A stretch of 56,251 nucleotides of DNA from an uncultured Oscillospiraceae bacterium (GTDB lineage: Bacteria; Bacillota; Clostridia; Oscillospirales; Oscillospiraceae): positions 1 through 56,251 of the forward strand of contig CAKTJC010000018.1 in the NCBI GenBank assembly GCA_934567355.1, given 5' to 3'. Below, one piece after another: positions 23,478 to 31,887 of this stretch. The translations under genes were made by a program, and so were the position numbers. The notes below the pieces were generated by a model that was not told the DNA's origin, did not search any database, and saw nothing but the letters and a program-made list of their open reading frames with translations. How positions within the stretch are numbered: the first letter of the stretch is position 1; every line of letters starts with the position of its first letter.

Positions 23478-23666
23478 AATTATCCCCATAACCTCCAAGC
23501 TATCTGTTTTTCTTCCTCGATTATACACGATGGAATAGGCTTTTTCAATTCCCTGAACTGCCTTTGTTCAGGTCTAAACAGCACTCCCACACACCGCAGA
23601 AGCACCGCCTTGTGCTCGATTGAAATATGATTTATATTGCAAATCTGAAAGGTTAGGTGAACATAT

Positions 23667-24128
23667 TTGGAAAAAGTACGAGTTATTGTAGATGAGAAAA
23701 CTCTGGAACTGACCCCGTTGCGGCGAGTAGCTGGTGTAATATATGTACAGCTATGCGAACGTTCTTTTCCAAGCCAATGTTGGTATGACCTCTGCGCAAG
23801 TATTCTTTCCATGTGGCTTTTATGTGTGAATAGATTCTTATTGGGTCTGGATGAGATCACCAAGTTATACTTCATGAGCGGTGACTATACATTGATGTTG
23901 ATTCGTCAACGCAATCAGCAACCTTTAATGAGATTGACGGAACCAAACGACGTGTGCGTCATGGAAAGTGAGATTGATATTCAATATTTTGCCAAGCAGA
24001 TACTTGCCGCATCATCAAAAATTACTAATCATTTTCCCCAATATCAAGACATTCGAAATATTCAGGAAATTACTGAACAGGTTGATGCTTTGCGCCGCAC
24101 ACTTCGGGCAGTAAACGTGCAAAAGTAA
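23667..24128 (+). CDS. Unknown small protein of the AT-rich island (TTG start)
   Basis: About 153 aa from a TTG at 23667 with AGGTTAGGTG upstream; no ATG fits. I do not recognise the family. The N-terminal half has hydrophobic stretches with several cysteines and tryptophans (QCWYDLCASILSMWLLC) that do not look like a clean membrane helix. The C-terminal half is helical (IDIQYFAKQILAASSKI, QEITEQVDALRRTLRAV). Size and position among accessory genes would suit an immunity or regulatory protein, but nothing proves it. Confidence 0.5.
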   Translation: MEKVRVIVDEKTLELTPLRRVAGVIYVQLCERSFPSQCWYDLCASILSMWLLCVNRFLLGLDEITKLYFMSGDYTLMLIRQRNQQPLMRLTEPNDVCVMESEIDIQYFAKQILAASSKITNHFPQYQDIRNIQEITEQVDALRRTLRAVNVQK

Positions 24129-24332
24129 ATGCAATCTATGTCCTGACACGCCATAGGGCTGAACGCATAGTGAAAGACATTGTAAAATTGAGGTTTGGCG
24201 ATTTGATTGCAAGCCGGACACAAAATTCTCTTTTACCTCTTTCCTTTTGGTACGGCTACAGCAAAGACAACTCTTAATGTCTTTGGGGAAGCACATCCTC
24301 ATTTTCTTCATCAAAAACACCCCTAAAACAGC
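24129..24332. other. Non-coding stretch at the right edge of the AT-rich island
   Basis: No gene I can support. The minus strand has a short cysteine-containing frame with CPAC and other Cys residues interrupted by stops, perhaps a decayed zinc-ribbon gene, too weak to call. It is followed by the terminator of the GGGtGRT operon. Confidence 0.35.
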
Positions 24333-24381
24333 AAAAACAGGAAGCACATCTCACCGGATTTCTCCGGTAGGACGTGCTTCC
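24333..24381 (-). terminator. Terminator of the Fe-S scaffold/GGGtGRT operon
   Basis: Nested hairpin: outer stem GGAAGCACRTC/GAYGTGCTTCC and inner CCGG/CCGG, followed on the minus strand by TGTTTTTG. Confidence 0.7.
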
Positions 24382-24443
24382 TTGCTTATTATTTGCGAAA
24401 AGTGGGGTTTGAACTTTTTCAGTTCAAAAGTAGGGGTTTACCC

Positions 24444-25445
24444 TTACTTCTTCAGTGCTTCCTCAACAGCCACGGCCACGGAAACGGTGGCACCGACCAT
24501 GGGGTTGTTGCCCATGCCCAGGAAGCCCATCATCTCAACGTGAGCGGGGACGGAAGAAGAACCAGCGAACTGAGCATCGCTGTGCATACGGCCCATGGTA
24601 TCGGTCATGCCGTAGGAAGCGGGGCCGGCTGCCATGTTATCGGGGTGCAGGGTACGGCCCGTGCCGCCGCCGGAAGCAACGGAGAAGTACTTCTTGCCCT
24701 GCTCGATGCACTCCTTCTTGTAAGTGCCAGCCACAGGATGCTGGAAGCGGGTGGGGTTGGTGGAGTTACCGGTGATGGAGACATCCACGCCCTCGTGGTG
24801 CATGATGGCAACGCCCTCGCGGACATCGTCAGCGCCAAAGCAGCGGACAGCGGCGCGCTCGCCATCGGAGTACTTGTACTCCTTGACAATCTTCAGCTCG
24901 CCGGTGTAGTAGTCAAACTGGGTCTGCACATAGGTAAAGCCGTTAATACGGGAGATAATCTGTGCAGCGTCCTTGCCCAGACCGTTCAGGATAACCCGCA
25001 GGGGCTCCTTCCGCGCCTTGTTGGCGGAACGGGCAATGCCGATTGCGCCCTCAGCAGCAGCGAAGGACTCGTGGCCAGCCAGGAAGGCGAAGCACTTGGT
25101 CTCGTCCCGCAGCAGCATCGCGCCCAGGTTGCCGTGACCCAGACCAACCTTACGGTCCTCAGCGACGGAGCCGTCGATGCAGAAAGCCTGGAGACCAATG
25201 CCGATTGCCTCGGCGGCCTCAGCAGCGTTCTTCACACCCTTCTTCAGTGCGATTGCAGCGCCCACGGTGTAGGCCCAGCAGGCATTCTCAAAGCAGATGG
25301 GCTGAATGCCCTTGACAATCTCATAGGGGTCGAAGCCCTTGGACTGGCACAGGGTACGGCACTCCTCAACGGAGGTCAGGCCATACTGTGCAAGGACACC
25401 ATTGATCTTGTCAATTCTTCTTTCGTAACTTTCAAACAAAGCCAT
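24444..25445 (-). CDS. GGGtGRT protein
   Basis: 333 aa. The C-terminal motif ASGGGTGRTLHPDNMAAGPA gives the family its name, and GRMHSDAQFAGSSSVPAHVE is another highly conserved block. Other features are ICFENACWAYTVGAAIALKKG and GHGNLGAMLLRDETK. The family is widespread in anaerobic Firmicutes and of unknown function. It is 15 bp downstream of a NifU-like Fe-S scaffold gene on the same strand, which suggests a redox or metallocentre-linked role, but I do not see a metal-binding site. Codon use looks strongly biased, consistent with high expression. Confidence 0.93.
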   Translation of the reverse strand: MALFESYERRIDKINGVLAQYGLTSVEECRTLCQSKGFDPYEIVKGIQPICFENACWAYTVGAAIALKKGVKNAAEAAEAIGIGLQAFCIDGSVAEDRKVGLGHGNLGAMLLRDETKCFAFLAGHESFAAAEGAIGIARSANKARKEPLRVILNGLGKDAAQIISRINGFTYVQTQFDYYTGELKIVKEYKYSDGERAAVRCFGADDVREGVAIMHHEGVDVSITGNSTNPTRFQHPVAGTYKKECIEQGKKYFSVASGGGTGRTLHPDNMAAGPASYGMTDTMGRMHSDAQFAGSSSVPAHVEMMGFLGMGNNPMVGATVSVAVAVEEALKK

Positions 25446-25460
25446 CGTTGTGTCCTCCTC

Positions 25461-26153
25461 TTATTCCTGACGGGGGTCAATGTACTTGGGCGCATTGTCG
25501 AAGCGGCCATAATGACCCATAGCCTTCTTGTAGGCAGTGTTGGCATCGTCGCCCTTCTTCATGAAGTCCATCATCTTGCCCAGGTTCACGAACTCATAGC
25601 CGATAATCAGGTTCTCAGCGTCCAAAGCAACGCGGGTAACATAGCCCTCGGCCATTTCCAGATAACGGGGACCCTTGGAGCGGGTGGCGAACATGGTGCC
25701 AACCTGGCTGCGCAGGCCCTTGCCCAGGTCTTCCAGGGACGCGCCAACCACCAGGCCGCCCTCGGAGAATGCAGACTGGCTGCGGCCATAGACAATCTGG
25801 AGGAACAGCTCCCGCATAGCGGTGTTGATGGCATCGCACACCAGGTCGGTGTTCAGCGCTTCCAGAATGGTCTTGCCGATGAGAATCTCGGCAGCCATAG
25901 CAGCGGAATGGGTCATACCGGAGCAGCCGATGGTCTCCACCAGAGCTTCCTCGATGACGCCCTCCTTCACGTTCAGGGTCAGCTTGCAGGCGCCCTGCTG
26001 AGGAGCACACCAGCCGATACCATGGGTAAAGCCGCTGATGTCCTTGATTTCCTTGGCCTGAACCCACTTGCCCTCTTCGGGAATGGGTGCGGGGCCATGG
26101 TATGCGCCCTTGGCGACGGAGCACATATTCTGTACTTCTGCACTGTAAATCAT
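25461..26153 (-). CDS. NifU-like iron-sulfur cluster assembly scaffold protein
   Basis: 230 aa. The N-terminal part resembles the IscU/NifU scaffold (GFTHGIGWCAPQQGACKLTL, then ETIGCSGMTHSAAMAAEIL), where conserved cysteines could bind a cluster. The rest (residues ~110-230) is an extension characteristic of the version that accompanies the GGGtGRT protein. Start at 26153 has AAAGGAAATTTGCC upstream. An exact consensus promoter sits ~110 bp upstream, and the operon ends at the nested-hairpin terminator. Role: Fe-S cluster delivery, perhaps to a partner served by GGGtGRT; the client is unknown. Confidence 0.9.
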   Translation of the reverse strand: MIYSAEVQNMCSVAKGAYHGPAPIPEEGKWVQAKEIKDISGFTHGIGWCAPQQGACKLTLNVKEGVIEEALVETIGCSGMTHSAAMAAEILIGKTILEALNTDLVCDAINTAMRELFLQIVYGRSQSAFSEGGLVVGASLEDLGKGLRSQVGTMFATRSKGPRYLEMAEGYVTRVALDAENLIIGYEFVNLGKMMDFMKKGDDANTAYKKAMGHYGRFDNAPKYIDPRQE

Positions 26154-26259
26154 GGCAAATTTCCTTTCTTTCAAAAGGCGGTATTCCGCCTTCGGATTAA
26201 CGTTCCGGAAATCCCCGGCTGAGAGCAAAACAATCCCAATCGCAGCAATTTCCGCATAT
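26154..26259 (-). other. ~100-nt leader of the Fe-S scaffold operon
   Basis: Between the promoter and the ATG lies a leader of about 100 nt. It contains short inverted stretches but I cannot identify a riboswitch class. Confidence 0.35.
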
Positions 26260-26288
26260 ATTATACATTCTGCCTTCCAAAATGTCAA
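26260..26288 (-). promoter_or_regulatory. Consensus promoter of the Fe-S scaffold/GGGtGRT operon
   Basis: Minus-strand TTGACA (26283-26288), 17-bp spacer, TATAAT (26260-26265): an exact consensus match, fitting the highly expressed appearance of the operon. Confidence 0.9.
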
Positions 26289-26364
26289 TTAAAACGGGCA
26301 AACAATCCGTACAAAAACACCGAATGGATTTGGTGCCAGTTTGACAAAATCGGCAGAACCGCTC

Positions 26365-27015
26365 CTATCCCTGCAATTCCCGGACATAAGCCGCCCGATC
26401 CGGTGCACGGAAGAAAGCGGAACCGGTGACCAGAACGCCTGCGCCGTTTGCCTTGCAGACGGGGGCGGTTCGGCTGTCAATTCCGCCGTCGACGGAGAGC
26501 AGGCAGCCGGGATTTACTTCATCAAGGACGCGGCGCAGCGCGGAGAGCTTGGGCATCATATCCTCTTTGAATTTCTGTCCGCCGAAGCCGGGCTGAACGG
26601 TCATGACAAGGATCAAATCGCACAGCGTCAGGTATGGGAAGGCTTCCTCCGCGCGGGTTCCGGGCTTCAGGGAAATGCCTGCCTTGCAGCCCATGGAGCG
26701 AATCATCCGCAATGCCTCCAAGGTGTTTTCCTGGGTATCCGCCTCGATGTGGACGGTAAGCCAATCCGCCCCCGCCGCGACAAAACGCTCTACATAGCGG
26801 ATGGGGCGCTCGATCATCAGGTGCACATCCAGGGTCATATCCGTTACACCGCGGATGGCCTTTAAGGCGGGCAAGCCGAAGGAAAAATTCGGAACAAAGG
26901 AGCCGTCCATCACGTCTACATGGATCCAATCCGCTCCGCTTTTTTCGATCTCATGAATGTCCCGCTCCAGGTTCACAAAATCCGCCGCCAGGATGGAAGG
27001 TGACACTTTCGCCAT
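26365..27015 (-). CDS. rpe: Ribulose-phosphate 3-epimerase
   Basis: 216 aa, full length. Diagnostic (beta/alpha)8 barrel motifs: SPSILAADFVNLERDI, IHVDVMDGSFVPNFSFG (metal and substrate), LDVHLMIERP, VMTVQPGFGGQKF and LSVDGGIDSRTAP. Interconverts ribulose-5-phosphate and xylulose-5-phosphate in the pentose phosphate pathway. It has its own promoter upstream (27051-27079). It is not next to the usual RsgA/PrkC neighbours. Confidence 0.97.
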   Translation of the reverse strand: MAKVSPSILAADFVNLERDIHEIEKSGADWIHVDVMDGSFVPNFSFGLPALKAIRGVTDMTLDVHLMIERPIRYVERFVAAGADWLTVHIEADTQENTLEALRMIRSMGCKAGISLKPGTRAEEAFPYLTLCDLILVMTVQPGFGGQKFKEDMMPKLSALRRVLDEVNPGCLLSVDGGIDSRTAPVCKANGAGVLVTGSAFFRAPDRAAYVRELQG

Positions 27016-27050
27016 ATTTCTTTCCTCTTCTTTCGATATTTTGCTGTCTT

Positions 27051-27079
27051 ATGATACCACAACGGCGCGGGGATTGCAA
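27051..27079 (-). promoter_or_regulatory. Promoter of rpe
   Basis: Minus-strand TTGCAA (27074-27079), 17-bp spacer, TATCAT (27051-27056). Confidence 0.6.
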
Positions 27080-27085
27080 CCGCGG

Positions 27086-27880
27086 CTATTTCGCATACAT
27101 GCGCCCAACGATCCAACTGACCAAAGTTGCCGGAAGAATGCGGTTCAGAACCGTCACCGCTTTGTAGGACAGGCCGATGGCATAGCCAGGTCTCATGCGG
27201 CGCTTTGAGGCAATTCGGACGATCGCACCCGCCGCCTGCTCCGGCGTCATTCCCGTTTGTTCGTCATGCTCCATTGTGGCCACGGAGCGGCTGATCCTCC
27301 CGCCGTACACCGCATCTCCGACCGGAGATTTTTCCCGGCTGCCGGTGAATCCGGAACGTATATCCCCGGGTAAGATGGCACAGACCTGAATGCCGAAGGG
27401 GCGCACCTCGCCCCGCAAAGCGGAGGCGTATGCACTGACGGATGCCTTGGAAACGGAATACCACGCCTGGAACGGGATCGGCACGATGGCAGCAATCGAG
27501 CTGATGCAGAGGATTTTCCCGCTTTGCCGGCGGCGCATGACCGGGAGCACAGCTTTGACCGCATTCACCATTCCGAACAGATTGACTTCCAACAGGCGCT
27601 TTGCATCCGAATTCTCCGTAAATTCCACTGCCCCAGAGATGCCAAAGCCGGCGTTGCAAACCAGGATGTCTACCCTGCCCTCCGCCTGCACGATGAGTTG
27701 AATCGCCGCGTTTACTGCCTCTTCGTCGGTAACATCCGCCGAAATATGAACCGTTCCATCCTCATGTACCACATCGCGGCGGCTCAGCTCGTAGACCTTG
27801 CTGCCCTTCGCGCGGAACGCATGCGCCGCAGCCAGACCAATACCGCTGCTGCCGCCGGTGATCACGATCACCTGATTCAT
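27086..27880 (-). CDS. Short-chain dehydrogenase/reductase
   Basis: 264 aa, classical SDR. TGGSSGIGLAAA is the NAD(P)-binding glycine motif, LVCNAGFG the NAG motif, and ISSIAAIVPIPFQAWYSVSK contains the catalytic Ser, Tyr and Lys. The extended C-terminus (KRRMRPGYAIGLSYKAVTVLN) resembles SDRs acting on lipid-like or steroid-like substrates, but the substrate is not assigned. The ATG at 27880 overlaps the end of the DUF1653 gene by 4 bases, so the two are translationally coupled. Confidence 0.93.
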   Translation of the reverse strand: MNQVIVITGGSSGIGLAAAHAFRAKGSKVYELSRRDVVHEDGTVHISADVTDEEAVNAAIQLIVQAEGRVDILVCNAGFGISGAVEFTENSDAKRLLEVNLFGMVNAVKAVLPVMRRRQSGKILCISSIAAIVPIPFQAWYSVSKASVSAYASALRGEVRPFGIQVCAILPGDIRSGFTGSREKSPVGDAVYGGRISRSVATMEHDEQTGMTPEQAAGAIVRIASKRRMRPGYAIGLSYKAVTVLNRILPATLVSWIVGRMYAK

Positions 27881-28104
27881 GTGTCTTCTCCCTCCTTTGC
27901 CGCCGGATAAAACCGGGGGCCGGAGTAGCCGTCCCGCTCCACATGCTCTGTCCACATGGAGGCGGGGCGCACCCATATTCCCCGTTCACCATAGAGGGCG
28001 CGGTAGACAACCATCTGCTCCCTGGTTTCGGAGTGGGTCGCCAGGAAGAGAACTTCATATTCGTTTCCTTTGAAATGACGGTAAATTCCGGGAATGATCT
28101 CCAT
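27877..28104 (-). CDS. DUF1653 domain protein
   Basis: 75 aa. It matches DUF1653: IIPGIYRHFKGNEYEVLFLA, THSETREQMVVYRALYG, GIWVRPASMWTEHV. The family is a small beta domain of unknown function that is often encoded near enzymes or in mobile regions. AGAAAGCTTAATGG precedes the ATG with GGAGAGAAA upstream. It is the first gene of a two-gene unit with the SDR. Confidence 0.88.
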   Translation of the reverse strand: MEIIPGIYRHFKGNEYEVLFLATHSETREQMVVYRALYGERGIWVRPASMWTEHVERDGYSGPRFYPAAKEGEDT

Positions 28105-28120
28105 TAAGCTTTCTCTCCTT

Positions 28121-28150
28121 AAAAATGCGCCGGGGAAAATCCCGGCGCAT
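28121..28150 (-). terminator. Terminator of the deacetylase-like membrane protein gene
   Basis: Ten-base-pair perfect stem (ATGCGCCGGG / CCCGGCGCAT) with a T-run on the minus strand, 6 bases after the stop at 28156. Confidence 0.85.
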
Positions 28151-28155
28151 TGCTG

Positions 28156-30192
28156 TTAAGATTTTACAGGGGTACTGCCGCGGGCGGCCAGATCCAAGAC
28201 GACATTGCTGTCGAAATAGCTGGCAAACTGGCTGGAATACCATGCCATTGTCTCACCGGTGACCATCAGGCGGGTCTGGCGGACGAAGGTGGTGTTGACA
28301 TCCACTCTGGGGGATGAGCCGCTGTTCAGGAAGAAGCGAAGCCCACTGTTATAAAGCACATTGAAGGATGTGCCGGAATAGGATTCAATATCACTGCCGC
28401 GGGCAAAGACGATGGTATCCACCTCACCCAGGACGGGAGTGATCTGATTCGTCCAGTTCGTGACTTCCGCCTGGATCTGAGCAGTGCTCATGCTGCGGTA
28501 TGCCTGGTTGCTGTAGGTATAGCTGGCGATGGTGTAGCCCTTTTCCCGCAGGGCGGCTACTATCTTCTTTGCCTCGGTCACTTCGTTGTCATAGAAGGCC
28601 TGGCCGAAACGGGAAACATAGGCAGTATTGGTGCGGTAGCCAAACACGCCCTCGGTACCGCTGACCGCCAGGATCGCACGGGCACCCTGATACACGAAGT
28701 CGGGATGCTCCTGGATAAAGCTCTCCAGCACGGGCACCAGATCGTAATTGCCGACCAGGCTCTGACCGCTGGCATCCACATAGGCAGCCTTGATGTCGCC
28801 GTTGGCATCCAGCACAAGCTTATTGGCAAAGCCGTGACCGGTGCCGTCCAGAGTACCGTCCTTATCCGGGTCGACCATATACTCAAAATAGTTGACCATG
28901 GTTTCGGTGATCATCACCGGTTTTTTGCCCTGGGGCAGGTAAATGGACTTTGCCTCAAAATTGGTATTTCCATCCACGCGGGTCGTCGTGGAGATAAAGC
29001 TGTTGAAATCCACCAGGACATAATTGGACGAATAGAGCTGATTCAGAATTCTGGTGAACTCTTCCACCGAGACGAAATTCTTGTTGTAAGAACCGGAAAG
29101 CTCCGCGCCGGACACATCCTTGTTGCAGGCACGGGAGGCATCGGCCATCAGCACATGGAAGGAGAGGTTGGGAATGGAGGAAATGTCCTTCAGCTCAACC
29201 AGGCTGTTCTGCTCGTTGACCAGATCTGCGCTCTTCTGCTTCAGCTGCTGCTGGTACTTCTCGTTATCGTTGGCACTGGCATTGAGAAGGTCGATCGCGC
29301 CCTTGTAATCGTACTGCGTTACCATAAGTTCCGCTTCAGCGATCACTCTCTTATACTCAACCTCGGCAGCACTGGCGGCATTGGCCTGCTGCTGCGCCTG
29401 CACCTGATTGGCGGAATCCTGATTTCTCTTGACCGTCAGTGCATTGGAAACGGAGCCGACAATGAAGCTGAGGATCAGGCAAAGTGCCAGTCCTGCGATG
29501 ATGGCGGGCAGGTAAACCTCTTTGAAAATGCGTTTCTTCTCCCGCTTCCTCCGGCGGACGTACTTCGGATCAAGCGGATCGAGCACCTCGGTCTCTTCTT
29601 TGTACTTGGTGACGGGCTCCATATACATGTCCAGGAGCTTGGAGAAAGCGCTCTTTTTAGCCGGGGCGGCGGGAGCATGTTTCTCCTTTTTCTTGCCGGA
29701 GGTTCCTCCCAGCTTGGGGAACTTCAGTCCGCCCTTCTTCTTTTTGGCAGGGGCTTCCGGTTCCTCTTCCGGCTCTTCGGCATCGTATTCCTCGCCGTCA
29801 TAGTCCACCGGCTCCTGCCGGCCGTCCTGATCGTCGTAAATCTGGGCATCTTCATCGTAATCGCCCTGGTAGTCCTGACCGTCCTGCAGGTCGTAGCCGC
29901 TCTGATCATCGACGTAATCCTGCTGCTCCTGGCCACCGGAACGAGGACGCTCCGGAAAGTCAGATGCTAAATCTTCATCGGTGTCGCTGATATTATCATC
30001 GTTATCACCCTCGTACTGGGTGGCTGTACGGTCGAAATGGTAGGCTCTTGTGGCATCCGGATCTTCGCCGGAATCATCCTCCTCCAGGATATCAGAATAA
30101 TCGAAATCGTCGTCCTCTGACAGGAAATCCTTGGGATCAAAGCCATATTCTTCTTCAAAATCGATGTCGAGATCGAAATCGTTTTTATCCAT
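28156..30192 (-). CDS. Large membrane protein with acidic N-terminus and degenerate polysaccharide-deacetylase-like domain
   Basis: 678 aa. Residues 1-150 are very rich in Asp, Glu, Tyr and Gln (low complexity); ~150-220 is basic and Pro/Ala-rich. A membrane helix (YLPAIIAGLALCLILSFIVGS, about 228-250) is followed by a coiled coil and then, from about 350 on, a domain with the layout of NodB-like proteins (FVSVEEFTRILNQLYSSNYVLVD shortened here; GKKPVMITETMVNYFEYM; DPDKDGTL). Where active relatives have an Asp pair after the LxxGKKP segment, this protein has TETM, so catalysis is doubtful. It may bind surface glycans or act as a structural homologue. Own promoter at 30227-30255 and terminator. 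Confidence 0.75.
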   Translation of the reverse strand: MDKNDFDLDIDFEEEYGFDPKDFLSEDDDFDYSDILEEDDSGEDPDATRAYHFDRTATQYEGDNDDNISDTDEDLASDFPERPRSGGQEQQDYVDDQSGYDLQDGQDYQGDYDEDAQIYDDQDGRQEPVDYDGEEYDAEEPEEEPEAPAKKKKGGLKFPKLGGTSGKKKEKHAPAAPAKKSAFSKLLDMYMEPVTKYKEETEVLDPLDPKYVRRRKREKKRIFKEVYLPAIIAGLALCLILSFIVGSVSNALTVKRNQDSANQVQAQQQANAASAAEVEYKRVIAEAELMVTQYDYKGAIDLLNASANDNEKYQQQLKQKSADLVNEQNSLVELKDISSIPNLSFHVLMADASRACNKDVSGAELSGSYNKNFVSVEEFTRILNQLYSSNYVLVDFNSFISTTTRVDGNTNFEAKSIYLPQGKKPVMITETMVNYFEYMVDPDKDGTLDGTGHGFANKLVLDANGDIKAAYVDASGQSLVGNYDLVPVLESFIQEHPDFVYQGARAILAVSGTEGVFGYRTNTAYVSRFGQAFYDNEVTEAKKIVAALREKGYTIASYTYSNQAYRSMSTAQIQAEVTNWTNQITPVLGEVDTIVFARGSDIESYSGTSFNVLYNSGLRFFLNSGSSPRVDVNTTFVRQTRLMVTGETMAWYSSQFASYFDSNVVLDLAARGSTPVKS

Positions 30193-30226
30193 GCTAGTCC
30201 CCTACCTTTATGGTAATCTCAAAGAC

Positions 30227-30255
30227 ATTCTATCATTGCCGTGAAAAAAAAGCAA
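30227..30255 (-). promoter_or_regulatory. Promoter of the deacetylase-like gene
   Basis: Minus-strand TTGCTT (30250-30255), 17-bp spacer, TAGAAT (30227-30232). Confidence 0.65.
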
Positions 30256-30301
30256 GTGGAATTGACATAAAACCTCAAATTTCGTGCCTGCAAAGAATTT
30301 C

Positions 30302-31696
30302 TTAAGGAATGACATTCTCCGACTCGCTGAAAAGGTCCTCTCTCGTGATATTCTTCGCCCAGGCGCCGCTGCGATAATGGCGGATGACCCAGGGCCACTT
30401 TACGAATTCATCCGTGCACAGCAGGAAATACACCCACAGCACCGGCAGCTTCAGCACAAAGGCGGCAAGGAAGCCAATAGGCACCGCATAACACCACATG
30501 TCGATGGAATCGCAGATCAGTCCGAAGCGGGTATCGCCGCCTGCACGGAACACGCCGGCAATCAGGGAGGTATTGACGGCTGCGCCCATGATGTAATAGG
30601 AATTGATCCAGAGCATCACCCGCAGGTACCCCATGGCAGTATCCGACAAGCTTGCGGAAGCAAAGCGGAGCACCAGCGGCATGGATGCGATCAGGATCAC
30701 GCCGCCTGCCGCACCGGCAAGCACCGTCATTTTCATGACCTCAGAGGCATACTTCTTCGCCTTATCCAGGTCACCGGTTCCCATGACATTGCCCAGAAGA
30801 ATTCCGCCCGCGCCTGCCACAGCGAAGCAGAAGGTGGTCGTCAGATTGCGGATGACCACCACGATGGAATTGGCCGCCACCGCATCGTTGCCCAGGTGCC
30901 CCAGGATGACGGAATACATGGAAAACGCCACGCCCCAGGAGACATCGTTGCCCAATGCAGGCAGGGCAAGCCGGACAAAATCACCGGTGAGCACCTTATT
31001 CCGGTGCAGCATCTCCGAAAGATCCAGCTTCACATCCTTGGAAAGGGCTGAAACCACAAAGCTTCCCACCAGCTCCATCACTCTGGAAGCGGCGGTTGCA
31101 ATGGCAACACCGACTGCGCCCAGCTTCGGCGCACCAAAGAGGCCGAAAATAAAGACTGCGTTCAGGATGATATTCAGGAAGAAGGTCATGATGTTCAGCA
31201 CAAGGCACACCGTCACCCGTCCGATGCTGCGCAGGACTGCCATGTATACCTCTATGATGCCCCAGCACAGATAGGTTATTCCCATGATCCGCAGATAACC
31301 CGCACCGATGGAAATCAGTTCCGCGTCATCGGTGAAAAGGCGCATGAGCAGCTGCGGAACCGTAAACGCCGCCAGCGCAAACAGCACCGAGATCGCCATG
31401 GAGAAGCGAAGCGCAATTCCCTGCACTGCCCCGATGGCACGAAAATCCTTCTTCCCGTAGTATTGGGCGCAGAGCAATGTCGCGCCGGTACCCAGACCAT
31501 AGAACACGCTGCCGAGAACCTGGGCATAGTTTGCCGCAAGGGACACGGCGGAAATGGACGATTGCCCCACGTAATTGAGCATGATCACATCCGAGGAGCT
31601 GACCGCGGCGTTCAGAAGATTCTGAACGACGAGGGGGATCAGCAGCTTGTACATCTGCGTCCGGAACGCGGGATCCACGGTTTTGATTTTGTTCAT
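30302..31696 (-). CDS. MATE family efflux transporter
   Basis: 464 aa with about 12 membrane helices in two related halves. Family landmarks include LLIPLVVQNLLNAAVSSSDVIMLNYVG at the start (read in parts) and FCFAVAGAGGILLGNVMGTGDLDKAKKYA in the second half. MATE pumps export organic cations or drugs using Na+ or H+ gradients. The ATG at 31696 has AGAGAGG upstream; longer in-frame starts lie inside the repeat element. The miniature element at 31719-31880 sits immediately upstream, so the promoter of this gene may have been displaced or supplied by it. Confidence 0.93.
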   Translation of the reverse strand: MNKIKTVDPAFRTQMYKLLIPLVVQNLLNAAVSSSDVIMLNYVGQSSISAVSLAANYAQVLGSVFYGLGTGATLLCAQYYGKKDFRAIGAVQGIALRFSMAISVLFALAAFTVPQLLMRLFTDDAELISIGAGYLRIMGITYLCWGIIEVYMAVLRSIGRVTVCLVLNIMTFFLNIILNAVFIFGLFGAPKLGAVGVAIATAASRVMELVGSFVVSALSKDVKLDLSEMLHRNKVLTGDFVRLALPALGNDVSWGVAFSMYSVILGHLGNDAVAANSIVVVIRNLTTTFCFAVAGAGGILLGNVMGTGDLDKAKKYASEVMKMTVLAGAAGGVILIASMPLVLRFASASLSDTAMGYLRVMLWINSYYIMGAAVNTSLIAGVFRAGGDTRFGLICDSIDMWCYAVPIGFLAAFVLKLPVLWVYFLLCTDEFVKWPWVIRHYRSGAWAKNITREDLFSESENVIP

Positions 31697-31718
31697 GAAA
31701 TACCTCTCTTCTTTTCTT

Positions 31719-31880
31719 GGGAAGCTCTGATTAAATTGGCAAGAGCTGTGAGCGAGAGATTTTTCGGCCAATCGAGGTATCGAAAACAGGGGAATACTGT
31801 ATGTATTTCCCGTTTTCGATACCGAAGAGTAGGCGGAAAAGATTCGCTCACAGCCGCAGACGATTTATTCAAAGGTTCCC
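31719..31880. repeat. Miniature inverted-repeat element (MITE-like), ~162 bp
   Basis: Terminal inverted repeats GGGAAGCTCTGATTAAAT and its imperfect partner GGGAACCTTTGAATAAAT bound a segment that is palindromic throughout. Internal arms include CTGTGAGCGA, GGTATCGAAAAC and GGGRAATAC on both sides of a central TGTAT. No protein is encoded. It lies between uvrB and the MATE gene. Partial matches to both ends are at 20728-20773. Confidence 0.75.
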
Positions 31881-31887
31881 TTGTGTA

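Noticed and set aside
24015..24347. Minus-strand frame with several Cys residues at the right edge of the island
   Set aside because: It overlaps a better-supported plus-strand gene, contains the GGGtGRT terminator and shows no complete zinc motif.
26154..26259. Riboswitch in the Fe-S scaffold leader
   Set aside because: No class-specific core motifs could be recognised in the ~100-nt leader.
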